The notes under the pieces: model-generated
Database searches by the model: none
Seen by the model: only the letters and a program-made list of their open reading frames with translations
What the model was told of the DNA's origin: nothing
Assembly: GCA_964587175.1 (NCBI GenBank)
Contig: CAZPKK010000002.1
Coordinates: forward strand, 1 to 61,087
Origin: CALXVA01 sp964587175
GTDB lineage: Bacteria; Bacillota; Clostridia; TANB77; CAG-508
Direction of reading: 5' to 3'
Length of the DNA: 61,087 nt
Shown here: one piece after another, positions 17,322 to 26,487 of the stretch
How the letters are laid out: the number at the start of each line of letters is the position of its first letter
Position numbering within the stretch: the first letter of the stretch is position 1
Position numbers and translations under genes: made by a program

Positions 17322-18207
17322 ATGAGATTAAATTATAAAATAAAAGAAACAGATAACTTTTTTAATTTAAAAGAACTTTTAAAAACCTATTTTAATATGT
17401 CAGATAGACTTTTAGTAAAATTAAAAAAGAATAATAAAATATTTTTAAATGGCAATATTACAAATGTTAATTCTCCCCTATCTATAAATGATGTTATAGA
17501 AATTATAATAGATTTTGAAGAAGATAACTCTAATATTATTCCTACCAAAATGGATTTAGAAATAATTTATGAAGATGATTCATATATGGTTATAAACAAA
17601 CCAGCTGGTATTCCTATACACCCTTCTATGGAGCATTATACAGACAGTTTATCAAATGGAATCAAATACTATTTTGAAACTATAAAATTAAAAAAGAAAA
17701 TCAGACCAGTGAACAGATTAGATAGAGATACTTCTGGTCTAGTGATATTTGCTAAAAATGAATACATACAAGAATGTTTAGTAAGACAAATGAAAGAAAA
17801 TATTTTTTATAAAGAATACATTGCAATTTGTGAAGGCAAATTCGAACAAGAAAAAGGTATTATAAACGCTTCAATTAGTAGAAAAGAGAATAGCATAATC
17901 GAAAGATGTGTAAGTGACATAGGCGATGCTGCAATAACTGAATATGAGGTTTTAAGTTATAATGAAAATAAAAATTGTTCTGTAGTTAAGGTGTATATTA
18001 AAAACTGGTCGTACTCATCAAATTAGAGTGCATATGAGTTATATTGGGCATCCTATACTTAGTGATACTTTGTATGGAACAAAATCAGAATTAATTAATA
18101 GACAAGCACTTCACTCATATAAAACAAAGTTTATTCACCCAATTGAAAGAAAAGCAGTATCTTATACTGCTTCTATTCCTAATGAATTTGTTAAATTAAT
18201 TTTATAA
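17322..18207 (+). pseudogene. RluA-family 23S rRNA pseudouridine synthase, single frameshift
   Basis: An S4-like RNA-binding N-terminus (SDRLLVKLKKNNKIFLNG) precedes the catalytic domain with DDSYMVINKPAGIPIHPS and the catalytic Asp motif RPVNRLDRDTSGLVIFAKN. The zero frame ends at TAG near 18026. One extra base between about 17990 and 18005, most simply within the A5 run at 18000-18004, restores K-T-G-R-T-H-Q-I-R-V-H and the conserved GHPILSDTLYG to TAA 18205-18207, a normal C-terminus; the span is 3n+1. Unlike the five other frameshifted genes there is no CGG at the shift. It may be a sequencing slip, a young pseudogene or slippage on the A run. Confidence 0.75.
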
Positions 18208-18280
18208 ATGTATGGAAAATATGAATTTGAACTTATTAAATAATGATTTTTCTTGTATTTTAAAAAATGCTTTAATCAAA

Positions 18281-20599
18281 CTAATATCCCATTTTTCTAT
18301 ATATTTTTTGCTTTATTGTAAGTACTATTGCACTAATTAGAGCCATAACTACAAATATTCCTAATTCTCTTGTGCTTATTGATGTTATTTGCAATAAATT
18401 TCTGAACAAATATACAGCTGTAAAGAATCCTACAAATGTTGTACTAAATAAGAATGCACGTAATTTATTGAAAGGTATGCAAACCTCTAATACAGCCAAT
18501 ATACTTACAAATCCTATTAACAAATACATTATAGTAACCAATTGCCCTTGTGCAATATTAAGTACTGGTGCCATAAATGTTAGGAATATTATATTTAACA
18601 TTATCACAATAGCAAATGGTGCCGCATTTCGCAGAACTGTATGTAAAAATATTCCTTTCACAGGCTTGTTATTTGCTTCAAATGTAATGAATAATGAAGT
18701 ATATGCTTCAATTGCCAAATCTATTAATGTGATTTGTATTGGTATAAATGGAAATGCCGTATTTGTTAATATGCAAAATACAGATAATAACACTGAATAA
18801 ATCGTCTTAATGAAAAATATTCTTGCTACACTTGTTAAGTTATTTACAACTCTTCTTCCTTCCATTAGTACATCTTTTAATACACTAAAGTCTTGGTTTA
18901 AAAGAACAATTTGAGATACTTGCTTTGCCGCATCATTAGCTTCTGGAAGTGTTATGCTCAAATCCGCCTCTCTTAATGCTATTACATCATTTACACCATC
19001 ACCTGTCATTGCTACTTGATGACCTTTTGCTTGAAGTGCTTTTACTATAATACTCTTTTGATGTGGTAATACTCTTGCAAATATACTGTACTTATCTACA
19101 ATGTCTACTATTTCTGCATCAGAACTCAAAGTTGATAAATCTATGTATGATTCATATTCTTCAAGTCCTGCCCTTTTAGCAATTGTTGAAACTGTAATAG
19201 GATTATCTCCTGATATGATTTTTATATCAACTTGCTGTGTTTTGAAATATCCAAGCATCTCTTTTGCATTTTTTCTTAATGGGTCTGCCAAAAGAATTGA
19301 AGCAATAATTGTAAGTTCTGGTAATTCTTCTGTGTTTACATCTAATGTTTCTTTTAAATACCCTATACATAAAGCCCTCTTCCCGTCCTTTTGTGCTTCA
19401 ACAACAATATCTGGAATTTCCATTTTTGCTTTTTGTGCTAACCTTTCAGGTGCACCAACAATTATTGTGCCCATATCTTTAAAACTTACACTACTCCATT
19501 TTCTTTCAGACGAGAATGATATGTCACTTATTTTTTCATATTTTAAATCTCCTTTAAAATATTCTTTAAGTGCTATAAATGTGCTATTACTATCATCTGT
19601 AGCTTCCACATATGAACTCATCATATTTTCAAATTTATCTGGCAGAATTTCCTCATTGTATTTTTCTACATGTATTACTTTCATCTTGCCTTCTGTAATT
19701 GTTCCTGTTTTATCTAAGCATAAGGTATCTACATGTGCTAGAGTTTCTACACTGTATAAATCTTGAACTAGAACTTCTTTTTTGGCTAGTTTAATTACTC
19801 CAGATTCAAGTGCAATACTTGTAAGTAGCACAAATCCTTTTGGTAACATTCCCAAAAGTGCTGCTGCTGTAGCTATTACAGATTGCTGTAGATTTGCTTC
19901 TCTAAACACATACGCTTGAACAAATAATATAACTCCTGCAGGTATAATTACAAAACTTGTAAAATTAGTAACCTTTTTCATTGAGTTTAAGAGTTCTGAA
20001 TTTATCTGTTTATGCTTTTTCGTGGCATTTATAATTTGGTTTGCAAAATTGTCATCCCCTACTTTTTCTATTACAGCATAACATCTGCCACTTACTACAT
20101 AGCTCCCTGAAAGAAGCTTGTCATCTTTTTGTTTTAATATTGTATCAGACTCTCCAGTGAGAAGTGACTCATTAACTTCTATCTCTCCCTCAATTACATA
20201 AGCATCTGAAGGAATTTGATCTCCTTGTAGTAAAACTATGATGTCATCTAGTACAATTTCATTTATATTTATTTCTTCTTCTTTTCCATTTCTAATTACT
20301 TTTGATTTCGCAGTAGTTAGTATTGATAATTTTTTTACTAAATTTTTTCCATGAATTTCCTGTATTATTCCTATTAATACATTAATAATAATTATTAATA
20401 TAAAAACCATGTTAGTATATGCATGCACACATGCAAGAGCAACTGCAATAATTAAATTGAACAAGTTAAAAAGAGTACATACGTTATCTCTAACAATTTG
20501 CCAATTTGATTTCAAGTTATTCGTATTTGAATTATTAATCTTTCCCTCTTCTATTCGTTTCTTTACTTCCTCATCTGTTAATCCACTTATACTACTCAT
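18281..20599 (-). CDS. P-type cation-transporting ATPase, CtpE-like (772 aa)
   Basis: This is an ATP-driven membrane cation pump. It shows the actuator TGES motif (NESLLTGESD, ~140), the phosphorylated Asp in LCLDKTGTITEGK (~296), the ATP-binding KxxGxPE-like GAPERLAQKA segment, and the hinge MTGDGVNDVIALREADLSI. Membrane helix 4 reads LLGMLPKGFVLLTS, close to the PEGLVLLTS-type motif of the CtpE group, implicated in calcium uptake. There is no heavy-metal CPC motif and no N-terminal metal domain. About eight to ten membrane helices are visible. The start follows GAAAGGA. Calcium as substrate is inferred from family resemblance. Confidence 0.85.
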   Translation of the reverse strand: MSSISGLTDEEVKKRIEEGKINNSNTNNLKSNWQIVRDNVCTLFNLFNLIIAVALACVHAYTNMVFILIIIINVLIGIIQEIHGKNLVKKLSILTTAKSKVIRNGKEEEININEIVLDDIIVLLQGDQIPSDAYVIEGEIEVNESLLTGESDTILKQKDDKLLSGSYVVSGRCYAVIEKVGDDNFANQIINATKKHKQINSELLNSMKKVTNFTSFVIIPAGVILFVQAYVFREANLQQSVIATAAALLGMLPKGFVLLTSIALESGVIKLAKKEVLVQDLYSVETLAHVDTLCLDKTGTITEGKMKVIHVEKYNEEILPDKFENMMSSYVEATDDSNSTFIALKEYFKGDLKYEKISDISFSSERKWSSVSFKDMGTIIVGAPERLAQKAKMEIPDIVVEAQKDGKRALCIGYLKETLDVNTEELPELTIIASILLADPLRKNAKEMLGYFKTQQVDIKIISGDNPITVSTIAKRAGLEEYESYIDLSTLSSDAEIVDIVDKYSIFARVLPHQKSIIVKALQAKGHQVAMTGDGVNDVIALREADLSITLPEANDAAKQVSQIVLLNQDFSVLKDVLMEGRRVVNNLTSVARIFFIKTIYSVLLSVFCILTNTAFPFIPIQITLIDLAIEAYTSLFITFEANNKPVKGIFLHTVLRNAAPFAIVIMLNIIFLTFMAPVLNIAQGQLVTIMYLLIGFVSILAVLEVCIPFNKLRAFLFSTTFVGFFTAVYLFRNLLQITSISTRELGIFVVMALISAIVLTIKQKIYRKMGY

Positions 20600-20808
20600 T
20601 AATTAATTTTCCTTTCTAAAATAGATTATCATATTAAAATAACAAAGCTGACTTTGTATATTATACAATTATCCTTATTTCTTTACAAGTTTTTGATTTA
20701 AAAAAATAATAAATTTTATAATTTTACTAGACTTTTTTATTTATTTTGTGTATCATTATATAGTACATAGAGATAAAAACAATTTTTATTGTGTGGAGGG
20801 ATTATTTT

Positions 20809-21186
20809 ATGTTAAAAATTTCAAAAATAGTTAAACTTTTGTTAGTCCTACTTTTTACTGTATTATTAACAAATAACATTGCTTTTGCAACAGATATAAA
20901 TATGAATTTACCATCTAATAATGAAGCTAGCACATATGACAATGATACAAGTACGGATAATATTGATTCAAATACGAGTATAGAAGATACTACTACAGAT
21001 ACTAACTCAATTACTAGTTCAGATACTAGCCAAGATGATATCGGAGGTACTGTCGCTCCATCGAGTGTTAGTAGTATTGCAGAAGAAAATATGAGTCTTT
21101 CAAATATATTGAACATATTATTAATTGCAGTTGGTGTAGTTTTAATTTTGCTTGCAATAGCAATTTTAATTAGATTAAAATCATAA
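20809..21186 (+). CDS. Small exported membrane-anchored protein (125 aa)
   Basis: I chose ATG 20809, preceded by GGAGG with an 8-11 base gap, over a GTG six codons earlier that overlaps the ribosome site. A signal peptide (1-25, ending AFA) is followed by a Ser/Thr/Asp/Asn-rich flexible segment of about 65 residues and one C-terminal membrane helix (ILNILLIAVGVVLILLAIAILI) with a short basic tail. It has no sortase motif. The layout matches its neighbour at 21358-21814, so the two may be paralogs. The function is unknown; it could be a surface linker or a small envelope-associated protein. Confidence 0.7.
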   Translation: MLKISKIVKLLLVLLFTVLLTNNIAFATDINMNLPSNNEASTYDNDTSTDNIDSNTSIEDTTTDTNSITSSDTSQDDIGGTVAPSSVSSIAEENMSLSNILNILLIAVGVVLILLAIAILIRLKS

Positions 21187-21357
21187 AAAATATTCTGAAC
21201 TCTGTAATTTTTTATTTTATAAATACATATAAACTTAAGTTTGTAAAATATCACAATTTAGTTGTGATATTTTTTGTATATTTTATTTAAAAAAAGAAAT
21301 AATATAAATAGAGAATTTTTCTTTTAAATACTCAAAATCTTATAAGGAGGTCTTATA

Positions 21358-21814
21358 ATGAAGAGGAAATTTTTAATAACTTTATTTATGACTATTCTAT
21401 TTGTATCTATTGCAATTTCTTCTTATGCTATGGATAATGTGATGAATACTGTAAGAAATGCTGTTGGAGGAACCGAAAACACATTAGAAGATATCGGAAA
21501 TGACATTACCAGTGGAATTAGTGATGGGCTTAATACAGTAGAAAATGGAACTGAAAATGTAGTTACAGATGTAGAAAACAGCATGGAAAATACTGAAAAT
21601 ACAATAGTAGGAATGACTACAGATGGTAATAATAATAACGATGGATATACAGCTTCTAGGACATCAACTGATGAAACTCGGAATAGCTGGTATGTCAACT
21701 AATATGTGGACATGGTTAATCATTGGAATTACAGCTATTGCTATAGGGATTTTAGTTTGGTCATATGTAAATCAGAAAAATAAAAATGATATATATATTG
21801 ATTCAGATGAATAA
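21358..21814 (+). CDS. Small signal-anchored membrane protein, requires +1 frameshift at CGG (151 aa)
   Basis: ATG 21358 follows AAGGAGG. A signal peptide (1-24, ending SYA) precedes a helix-forming repeat region rich in Asn, Glu, Asp, Val and Thr (VMNTVRNAVGG, then TENTLEDIG-type heptads) and an Asn-rich linker. In the zero frame a CGG at 21679-21681 (codon 108) leads to a stop at codon 115. Skipping the C gives G-I-A-G-M then a strong membrane helix (TNMWTWLIIGITAIAIGILV) and a polar tail to TAA at 21812. The span is 3n+1. Clostridial relatives that I recall have this signal-repeat-TM layout, with a TWTWLILG-like helix, in one frame. Confidence 0.8.
21679..21681 (+). promoter_or_regulatory. 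Putative +1 frameshift site (GAA ACT CGG A) in the small membrane protein gene
   Basis: In-frame CGG after ACT and before A; the six-base core ACTCGG plus A is identical to that of the ABC ATPase site. Confidence 0.65.
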
Positions 21815-21846
21815 TAAATTTGTTTTATTACTCAATTTTTTAGAGT

Positions 21847-21943
21847 TAAGCTAGAATAAGTATATATTTTTCAAATTTTTTTCACATTACTGCCCAAATC
21901 GACATGGAATAAAATTTTTTAAATATATACTTATTCTAGCTTA
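21847..21943. repeat. Long perfect inverted repeat, dispersed family
   Basis: The arms at 21847-21869 and 21921-21943 are perfect 23-bp inverted copies (core CTAGAATAAGTATATATTT) around a 51-base spacer. A related element lies at 52721-52771. It sits in the 345-base gap before smpB, which otherwise holds nothing recognised. It could be a terminator or a small MITE-like element. Confidence 0.65.
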
Positions 21944-22159
21944 TTTATAAGAAAAGTGGCATCACCTTTTGTGATTTTTTGTTTCGTAAATAGGCACGTC
22001 GAAACTTAAACTTATTGTATATCAAAATTTTCGATTTTTCTTATACAATAAAAACACTTACTTTTCCAGCTTCTATTGTTCTTTAGTTAAAAAAATGATA
22101 TAATTATCACATGGTTATATCTGAACCATTAAATAATTATATTTTAAGAGGATATACAT

Positions 22160-22618
22160 ATGAATAAAAAAATAGTTGCTAAAAATCCAACAGCCAAACA
22201 TAACTATACAATAGAAAATACATATGAAGCTGGGATTGTATTAACTGGAACAGAAATCAAGTCAATACGAAATGGCAAAGTTAATTTAAAAGATAGTTAT
22301 GCTAATATAAAAAATGGAGAAGTTTTTATTTACGGAATGCATATTAGTCCGTATGAACATGGAAATATATATAACAAAGATCCATTACGTACAAGAAAAT
22401 TACTTTTAAACAGGAAGGAAATCAATAAGCTAATTGGACTAGTAAAACAAAAAGGTATTAGCCTAGTGCCTCTCTCTATATATTTTAGTGGTAATTTTTT
22501 AAAAGTTGAACTCGGTGTTGGTAAAGGAAAAAAACTATATGACAAAAGACAAGATATCGCTAAAAAAGATGCTGAAATGAGAATAAGGAAAGCTTTAAGA
22601 GCAAGCGAAAAACAGTAG
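22160..22618 (+). CDS. smpB: SsrA-binding protein SmpB (152 aa)
   Basis: This protein delivers tmRNA to stalled ribosomes for trans-translation. It reads as a typical SmpB: the N-terminal KNPTAKHNYTIENTYEAGIVLTGTE, IKSIRNGKVNLKDSYA, GMHISPYEHGN, the DPLRTRKLLLNRKEI segment and the C-terminal GVGKGKKLYDKRQDIAKKDAE. AAGAGGA precedes the ATG. The tmRNA gene itself is not seen in the window. In a genome with proposed slow CGG codons, ribosome rescue would be especially relevant, but that link is speculative. Confidence 0.97.
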   Translation: MNKKIVAKNPTAKHNYTIENTYEAGIVLTGTEIKSIRNGKVNLKDSYANIKNGEVFIYGMHISPYEHGNIYNKDPLRTRKLLLNRKEINKLIGLVKQKGISLVPLSIYFSGNFLKVELGVGKGKKLYDKRQDIAKKDAEMRIRKALRASEKQ

Positions 22619-22620
22619 GA

Positions 22621-22685
22621 TTGCTATTTTAATAAATTCTACTCTTAATAGCAAAACGTTTGGTGGCAGATTTAAATCTGCCACC
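22621..22685 (+). terminator. Double hairpin after smpB
   Basis: TTGCTATT/AATAGCAA (22621-22655) is followed by the perfect 24-base palindrome GGTGGCAGATTT/AAATCTGCCACC (22662-22685). The latter has a near-copy at 29486-29513. It lies between convergent smpB and fba and can serve both. Confidence 0.7.
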
Positions 22686-22690
22686 TTCTT

Positions 22691-23620
22691 TTAAGCTTTA
22701 TTGCTTGAGCCGAATACATCTCTTATTTTATGTTCTACAGTTTCTTTTATTAATTCTCTTGCTGGTGTCAAATAAGCTCTTGGATCAAATTTAGATGGTT
22801 CTTCTACAAATACTTTTCTAATAGCTGCTGTCATAGCAAGTCTTAAATCCGTATCCACATTAATTTTTGAAACCCCTGAAATACTTGCTTCATGTAGCAT
22901 TTCATCTGGAACTCCTTTTGCACCTGGTATATCTCCCCCATACTTATTGCATTGATCTACAAGTGCTGGTATTACTGTAGAAGCCCCATGAAGAACTATT
23001 GGAGTATTTGGTATTCTCTCTTTTATTTTTGCTAGAATATCAAACCTCAATTTTGCTTCTCCTTTAAATTTATACGCACCATGACTTGTTCCTATTGCTA
23101 TTGCTAGAGAATCACATCCTGTTCTTTCCACAAATTCTTTTGCTTGGTCTGGGTCTGTGTACATTGCATCTTTTGCTTCCACATTAACATCATCTTCTAT
23201 TCCAGCAAGTTTTCCAAGCTCTGCCTCTACTACTACTCCTTTAGAATGAGCATATTCTACTACTTTTTTAGTTAATTCAACATTTTCTTCAAAATCATAT
23301 TTTGAACCGTCAATCATTACTGAAGAGAAGCCATTATCAATACACATTTTACATGTTTCAAAATCCGGACCATGATCTAAGTGTAGCACAATCGGAATAT
23401 CATATTCATCCAGTGCTGCTTCTACCATTTTTCTTAAATATCCAATTCTTGCGTATTTAATTGCACTAGAGGATGCTTGCAAAATAACCGGCGAATTTTG
23501 AGCGGCAGCCGCATCCACAATTCCTTGCATAATTTCCATATTATTTACATTAAAAGCTCCTATTGCAAATTTTTCTTTCATCGATTTTTCAAACATATCC
23601 TTAGTCGTTACTAATGACAT
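22691..23620 (-). CDS. fba: Class II fructose-1,6-bisphosphate aldolase (309 aa)
   Basis: This zinc-dependent glycolytic enzyme splits fructose 1,6-bisphosphate. It shows the zinc and substrate motifs of class II aldolases: IVLHLDHGPDFE (first His), the VMIDGSKYDFEENVELTK segment, VVVEAELGKLAGIED, GTSHGAYKF, VLHGASTV and NVDTDLRLAM. Length is typical. AAAGGAGGG precedes the ATG. It pairs functionally with pfkA at 33086-34228. Confidence 0.96.
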   Translation of the reverse strand: MSLVTTKDMFEKSMKEKFAIGAFNVNNMEIMQGIVDAAAAQNSPVILQASSSAIKYARIGYLRKMVEAALDEYDIPIVLHLDHGPDFETCKMCIDNGFSSVMIDGSKYDFEENVELTKKVVEYAHSKGVVVEAELGKLAGIEDDVNVEAKDAMYTDPDQAKEFVERTGCDSLAIAIGTSHGAYKFKGEAKLRFDILAKIKERIPNTPIVLHGASTVIPALVDQCNKYGGDIPGAKGVPDEMLHEASISGVSKINVDTDLRLAMTAAIRKVFVEEPSKFDPRAYLTPARELIKETVEHKIRDVFGSSNKA

Positions 23621-23721
23621 AGAAAATCCCTCCTTTAAATTTGATAATGTAATTTTATTTCTATTCTTTTATTTTGTCAAGTGACTCATTTTAAAAAATT
23701 TTCAGAATTTGTCAAAGGTTT

Positions 23722-23748
23722 GAGGGACAGCATAGAATGCTGTCCCTC
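23722..23748. terminator. Perfect bidirectional hairpin between phoH and fba
   Basis: GAGGGACAGCAT and ATGCTGTCCCTC form a perfect 12-bp stem with an AGA loop. It ends right before the phoH stop and resembles other GGGACAG-type hairpins at 27811 and 50890. Confidence 0.65.
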
Positions 23749-23762
23749 CCATAATTTTGTTC

Positions 23763-25094
23763 CTAGAGGAGCTTGCTGGCAATCGTGCTCAGCTTACTCC
23801 TGACCGATTCGCTGGCGTTTAAGGTGACTTGCCAGCATTCCTTTTGACCTTTAAATTTCTCCGAGAGATACACCAGTCCATTATATCTTTCGTTCAACTT
23901 AGGGTTGTCCACCTGAGATGGGTCACCCAAAAAGATGAACTTTGAACCGGTTGCAGCCCTTGTGACGATTGATTTTATATCACTTGGCTCTATATTTTGT
24001 GTCTCGTCGATAATGAAGACTGAGTTGACTATAGTTCGACCACGCAGAAAGCCTATTGGCTGAATCTGGATTATACCTTTCTCGAAAAAATATTCGCCGC
24101 TTTCTACTTTTCTTGCCCCATGCTTTTCCTTTCCATTGATTAGAATTGAAAGATTATCGCTGATGCCTCCTAAGTACGGTGAAACTTTTTCTCTTATGTC
24201 ACCAGGTAAATATCCAAGTTTTTCATTGCCAACTGTTTCGGAGGGAGTGGCTACAAGCAGACGGTCATATTGTCCCTCTTCGATTCCCTGCAAAGCGGCA
24301 GCAAGGGATAAATATGTTTTTCCAGTTCCTGCACCACCTTTTGCAATAACAAGCGGCGCCTCCTCCCAACCTGTTAGCAGACACTCCTGGAGAAATATTT
24401 GTCCCTTGTTTTTTGGAATAGCCTCGTATGGGTGTCTTCCAGCAAACTGAATAGGCACAACTTTTTCCCCATCATACCGAGCTAAAACTTGAGTATTGGA
24501 ATCCAAACTCCTTATCTCAAGAAACATATTAGGTGTCCACTGGAAATTGATATCTGCCATTTTGGAGATTTCCAAAAAGCCTTTACTGAAGAACTCAGAT
24601 ATGACTGTTTGTGGTAAACTTAACTGGCATCTACCACTATATTGTTCTTCCGGAGATGGAAACAAGTCGTCTCTGAAATCTTCCGCAGTGATGCCAAGGG
24701 CTCTGGCTTTAATCCTTATGGTGTTGTTCTTCGAAACCAACACCACTTTTTTTGATTCTTCTCTCTGAAGTCCTAAGCATACCTGAAAAACTCTTTTGTC
24801 GTTTTCTGTTAACCCCTCCATTTCTATACGGATGTCATGATAGTTCTTAACAATCTTAAGTAGACTTCCGTTTGCCTGTTTTACTCCTGTAGTTAGCAAT
24901 TTGTTGATATCGAATTTTTCTATATACCGCAACAAAAGCTCTGCGATCTTCATCTTCTCAGGTTTCCCTCTGTAATTCTGCAGTTCGTCAATCACTGCAA
25001 GAGGGATAACCACCTCGTTATCCTCCCCGAACCGCAATGTACTGTCCGGAGACGAAAGAAGCGAGTTTATCCTCAGGACAAATATTTTCGACAT
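23763..25094 (-). CDS. PIN-PhoH protein (443 aa), compositionally foreign, degenerate PIN
   Basis: An N-terminal PIN-like domain (1-150) is joined to a PhoH ATPase domain: Walker A GGAGTGKTYLSLAAA (~257), VATPSETVGNEKLGYLPGDI, Walker B FIIDETQN (~365) and FLGDPSQVDNP. PIN-PhoH proteins are RNA helicase-nucleases. Here the usual PIN start VLDTN reads VLRIN, and the distal acidic residue of a TKD-type motif reads SKNN, so nuclease activity is doubtful. Base composition is much richer in G+C than all neighbours, and it uses CGG as an ordinary Arg codon (at least three sites, all followed by T), unlike the other genes. It was probably acquired by transfer. GAAAGGAG precedes the ATG. Confidence 0.88.
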   Translation of the reverse strand: MSKIFVLRINSLLSSPDSTLRFGEDNEVVIPLAVIDELQNYRGKPEKMKIAELLLRYIEKFDINKLLTTGVKQANGSLLKIVKNYHDIRIEMEGLTENDKRVFQVCLGLQREESKKVVLVSKNNTIRIKARALGITAEDFRDDLFPSPEEQYSGRCQLSLPQTVISEFFSKGFLEISKMADINFQWTPNMFLEIRSLDSNTQVLARYDGEKVVPIQFAGRHPYEAIPKNKGQIFLQECLLTGWEEAPLVIAKGGAGTGKTYLSLAAALQGIEEGQYDRLLVATPSETVGNEKLGYLPGDIREKVSPYLGGISDNLSILINGKEKHGARKVESGEYFFEKGIIQIQPIGFLRGRTIVNSVFIIDETQNIEPSDIKSIVTRAATGSKFIFLGDPSQVDNPKLNERYNGLVYLSEKFKGQKECWQVTLNASESVRSKLSTIASKLL

Positions 25095-25280
25095 TTTGTG
25101 GCTCCTTTCAGACAGTAAAGATTTTTAACTATAGGTAATCACTCCCCTTCTAATAAAGACAAAATTTAGGTTTTTACAAGAGAAAATTATTTCCCCCCTC
25201 TGTAATAAAACTTCAACAATATTATACATCAAAAAAGACACTTATTCAAGAGCTTTTTTATTGTATCTTTTGCATTATTA

Positions 25281-25448
25281 TTATTTATCACTATATCTAT
25301 AACTACTACACATAGATTCATCAGACTGTTTTGTATTACACCCAACAATTGGTGTAACAATTATTTGTTCTAACTTGCACTCTTGACAACCTTCATCATT
25401 ATATTTGCAACTGGTAACTGTACAATTAATTTTTTGATTTTTTTCCAT
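25281..25448 (-). CDS. DUF1540-type small cysteine-rich protein (55 aa)
   Basis: AGGAGG lies eight bases before the ATG at 25446-25448. The 55-residue product carries two Cys clusters: CTVTSCKYNDEGCQECKL in the first half and GCNTKQSDESMC in the second. The C-x-V-x-x-C-x-Y-N ... C-x-x-C pattern is that of DUF1540, a family of short probable metal-binding proteins common in Clostridia and often linked with sporulation. It lies between phoH and peroxiredoxin genes. The metal and role are not established. Confidence 0.8.
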   Translation of the reverse strand: MEKNQKINCTVTSCKYNDEGCQECKLEQIIVTPIVGCNTKQSDESMCSSYRYSDK

Positions 25449-25610
25449 AAAAAATAGCCTCCTTTATATTTTATAATAATAGTATGGCTATTTCTTTAAA
25501 TTTTATAAAATAATTTTACTGTTTTCTTAAAAGACTTATTTCTTTTTTATTTTAAATTTTTTCTAATATATATTTTTACATATTAGCTTTTATTCATTTT
25601 TTAATTAATT

Positions 25611-26312
25611 TTATTCCAACATATTGTTATTTTCATTTTCAAGACAATTACAATTTTCTGGTTGCCTAAAACTTAAATACCAATTTATTCCATTTTTATT
25701 TTGATTTATCTGATTATTCCTTTCCAATAAACTTTCAAAAGTTGTTGGCAAAGGAACTATTATAGGTTCACAAGGAACCCAATTTGCTGGCATTCCTGCA
25801 TTATTTGAATCTGCAATTTGTAGAGCTTGTAAACTCCTTAATATCTCTGGAACACTCCTTCCTACATTCATTGGATAGATTAGAATTAATCTTATAATTC
25901 CCCTATCATCGATAATATATACATTTCTCACCGTCTCTGTGTTACTCACATCGCTTGATATCATCCCATATTTTCTAGCAATTTCTCCATTCCTATCTGC
26001 TATTATAGGAAATGGCACTCGTATTCCAGTTCTGCGGTATATATCGTATACCCACGCAAGATGTGATGCGTTTGAATCTACACTTAGACCAATCAAACTA
26101 GTATTCAAATTTTCAAAATATGTATTTGCTCTTGCAAATGAAATTATTTCTGTTGTGCATACGGGGGTGAAATCTCCTGGATGTGAAAAAAGCACTACCC
26201 ATTTTCCTTTATAATCACTAAGTGATATATTTCCCATTGTGCTTGTAGCTTCAAAGTCTGGAGCTATCTGCCCTATTCTTACATTCCCATTCATCATTAT
26301 CTCGTAATCCAT
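25611..26312 (-). CDS. Peroxiredoxin, AhpC/TSA-type (233 aa)
   Basis: This thiol peroxidase removes H2O2 and organic peroxides. The thioredoxin-like fold begins IGQIAPDFEATSTMGNISL, and the peroxidatic Cys lies in HPGDFTPVCTTEIISFA (~52). RRTGIRVPFPIIADRNGEIARKYG and VRNVYIIDDRGIIRLILIYP follow, then the 1-Cys Prx6-like extension containing NWVPCEPIIVPLP. The Cys in the extension may act as resolving thiol. The last 40 residues are Asn-rich with a C-N-C pair. Prx6-like forms are typical of anaerobes. GAAAGGAG precedes the ATG. Confidence 0.9.
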   Translation of the reverse strand: MDYEIMMNGNVRIGQIAPDFEATSTMGNISLSDYKGKWVVLFSHPGDFTPVCTTEIISFARANTYFENLNTSLIGLSVDSNASHLAWVYDIYRRTGIRVPFPIIADRNGEIARKYGMISSDVSNTETVRNVYIIDDRGIIRLILIYPMNVGRSVPEILRSLQALQIADSNNAGMPANWVPCEPIIVPLPTTFESLLERNNQINQNKNGINWYLSFRQPENCNCLENENNNMLE

Positions 26313-26487
26313 AAAATATAACTCCTTTCAGAATAAAACTTTTTTGTTTATATATTTTATGAAATCAAAATAAAAATTGTTACTTAAAGTTCGTATTTTA
26401 TTTGTCCTAAATTCATCAACTCATTTTTCCTAAAAGTCATTTTTAATAGATATGGAGATGTTATTTCTAAAACCGTATTATTATATA

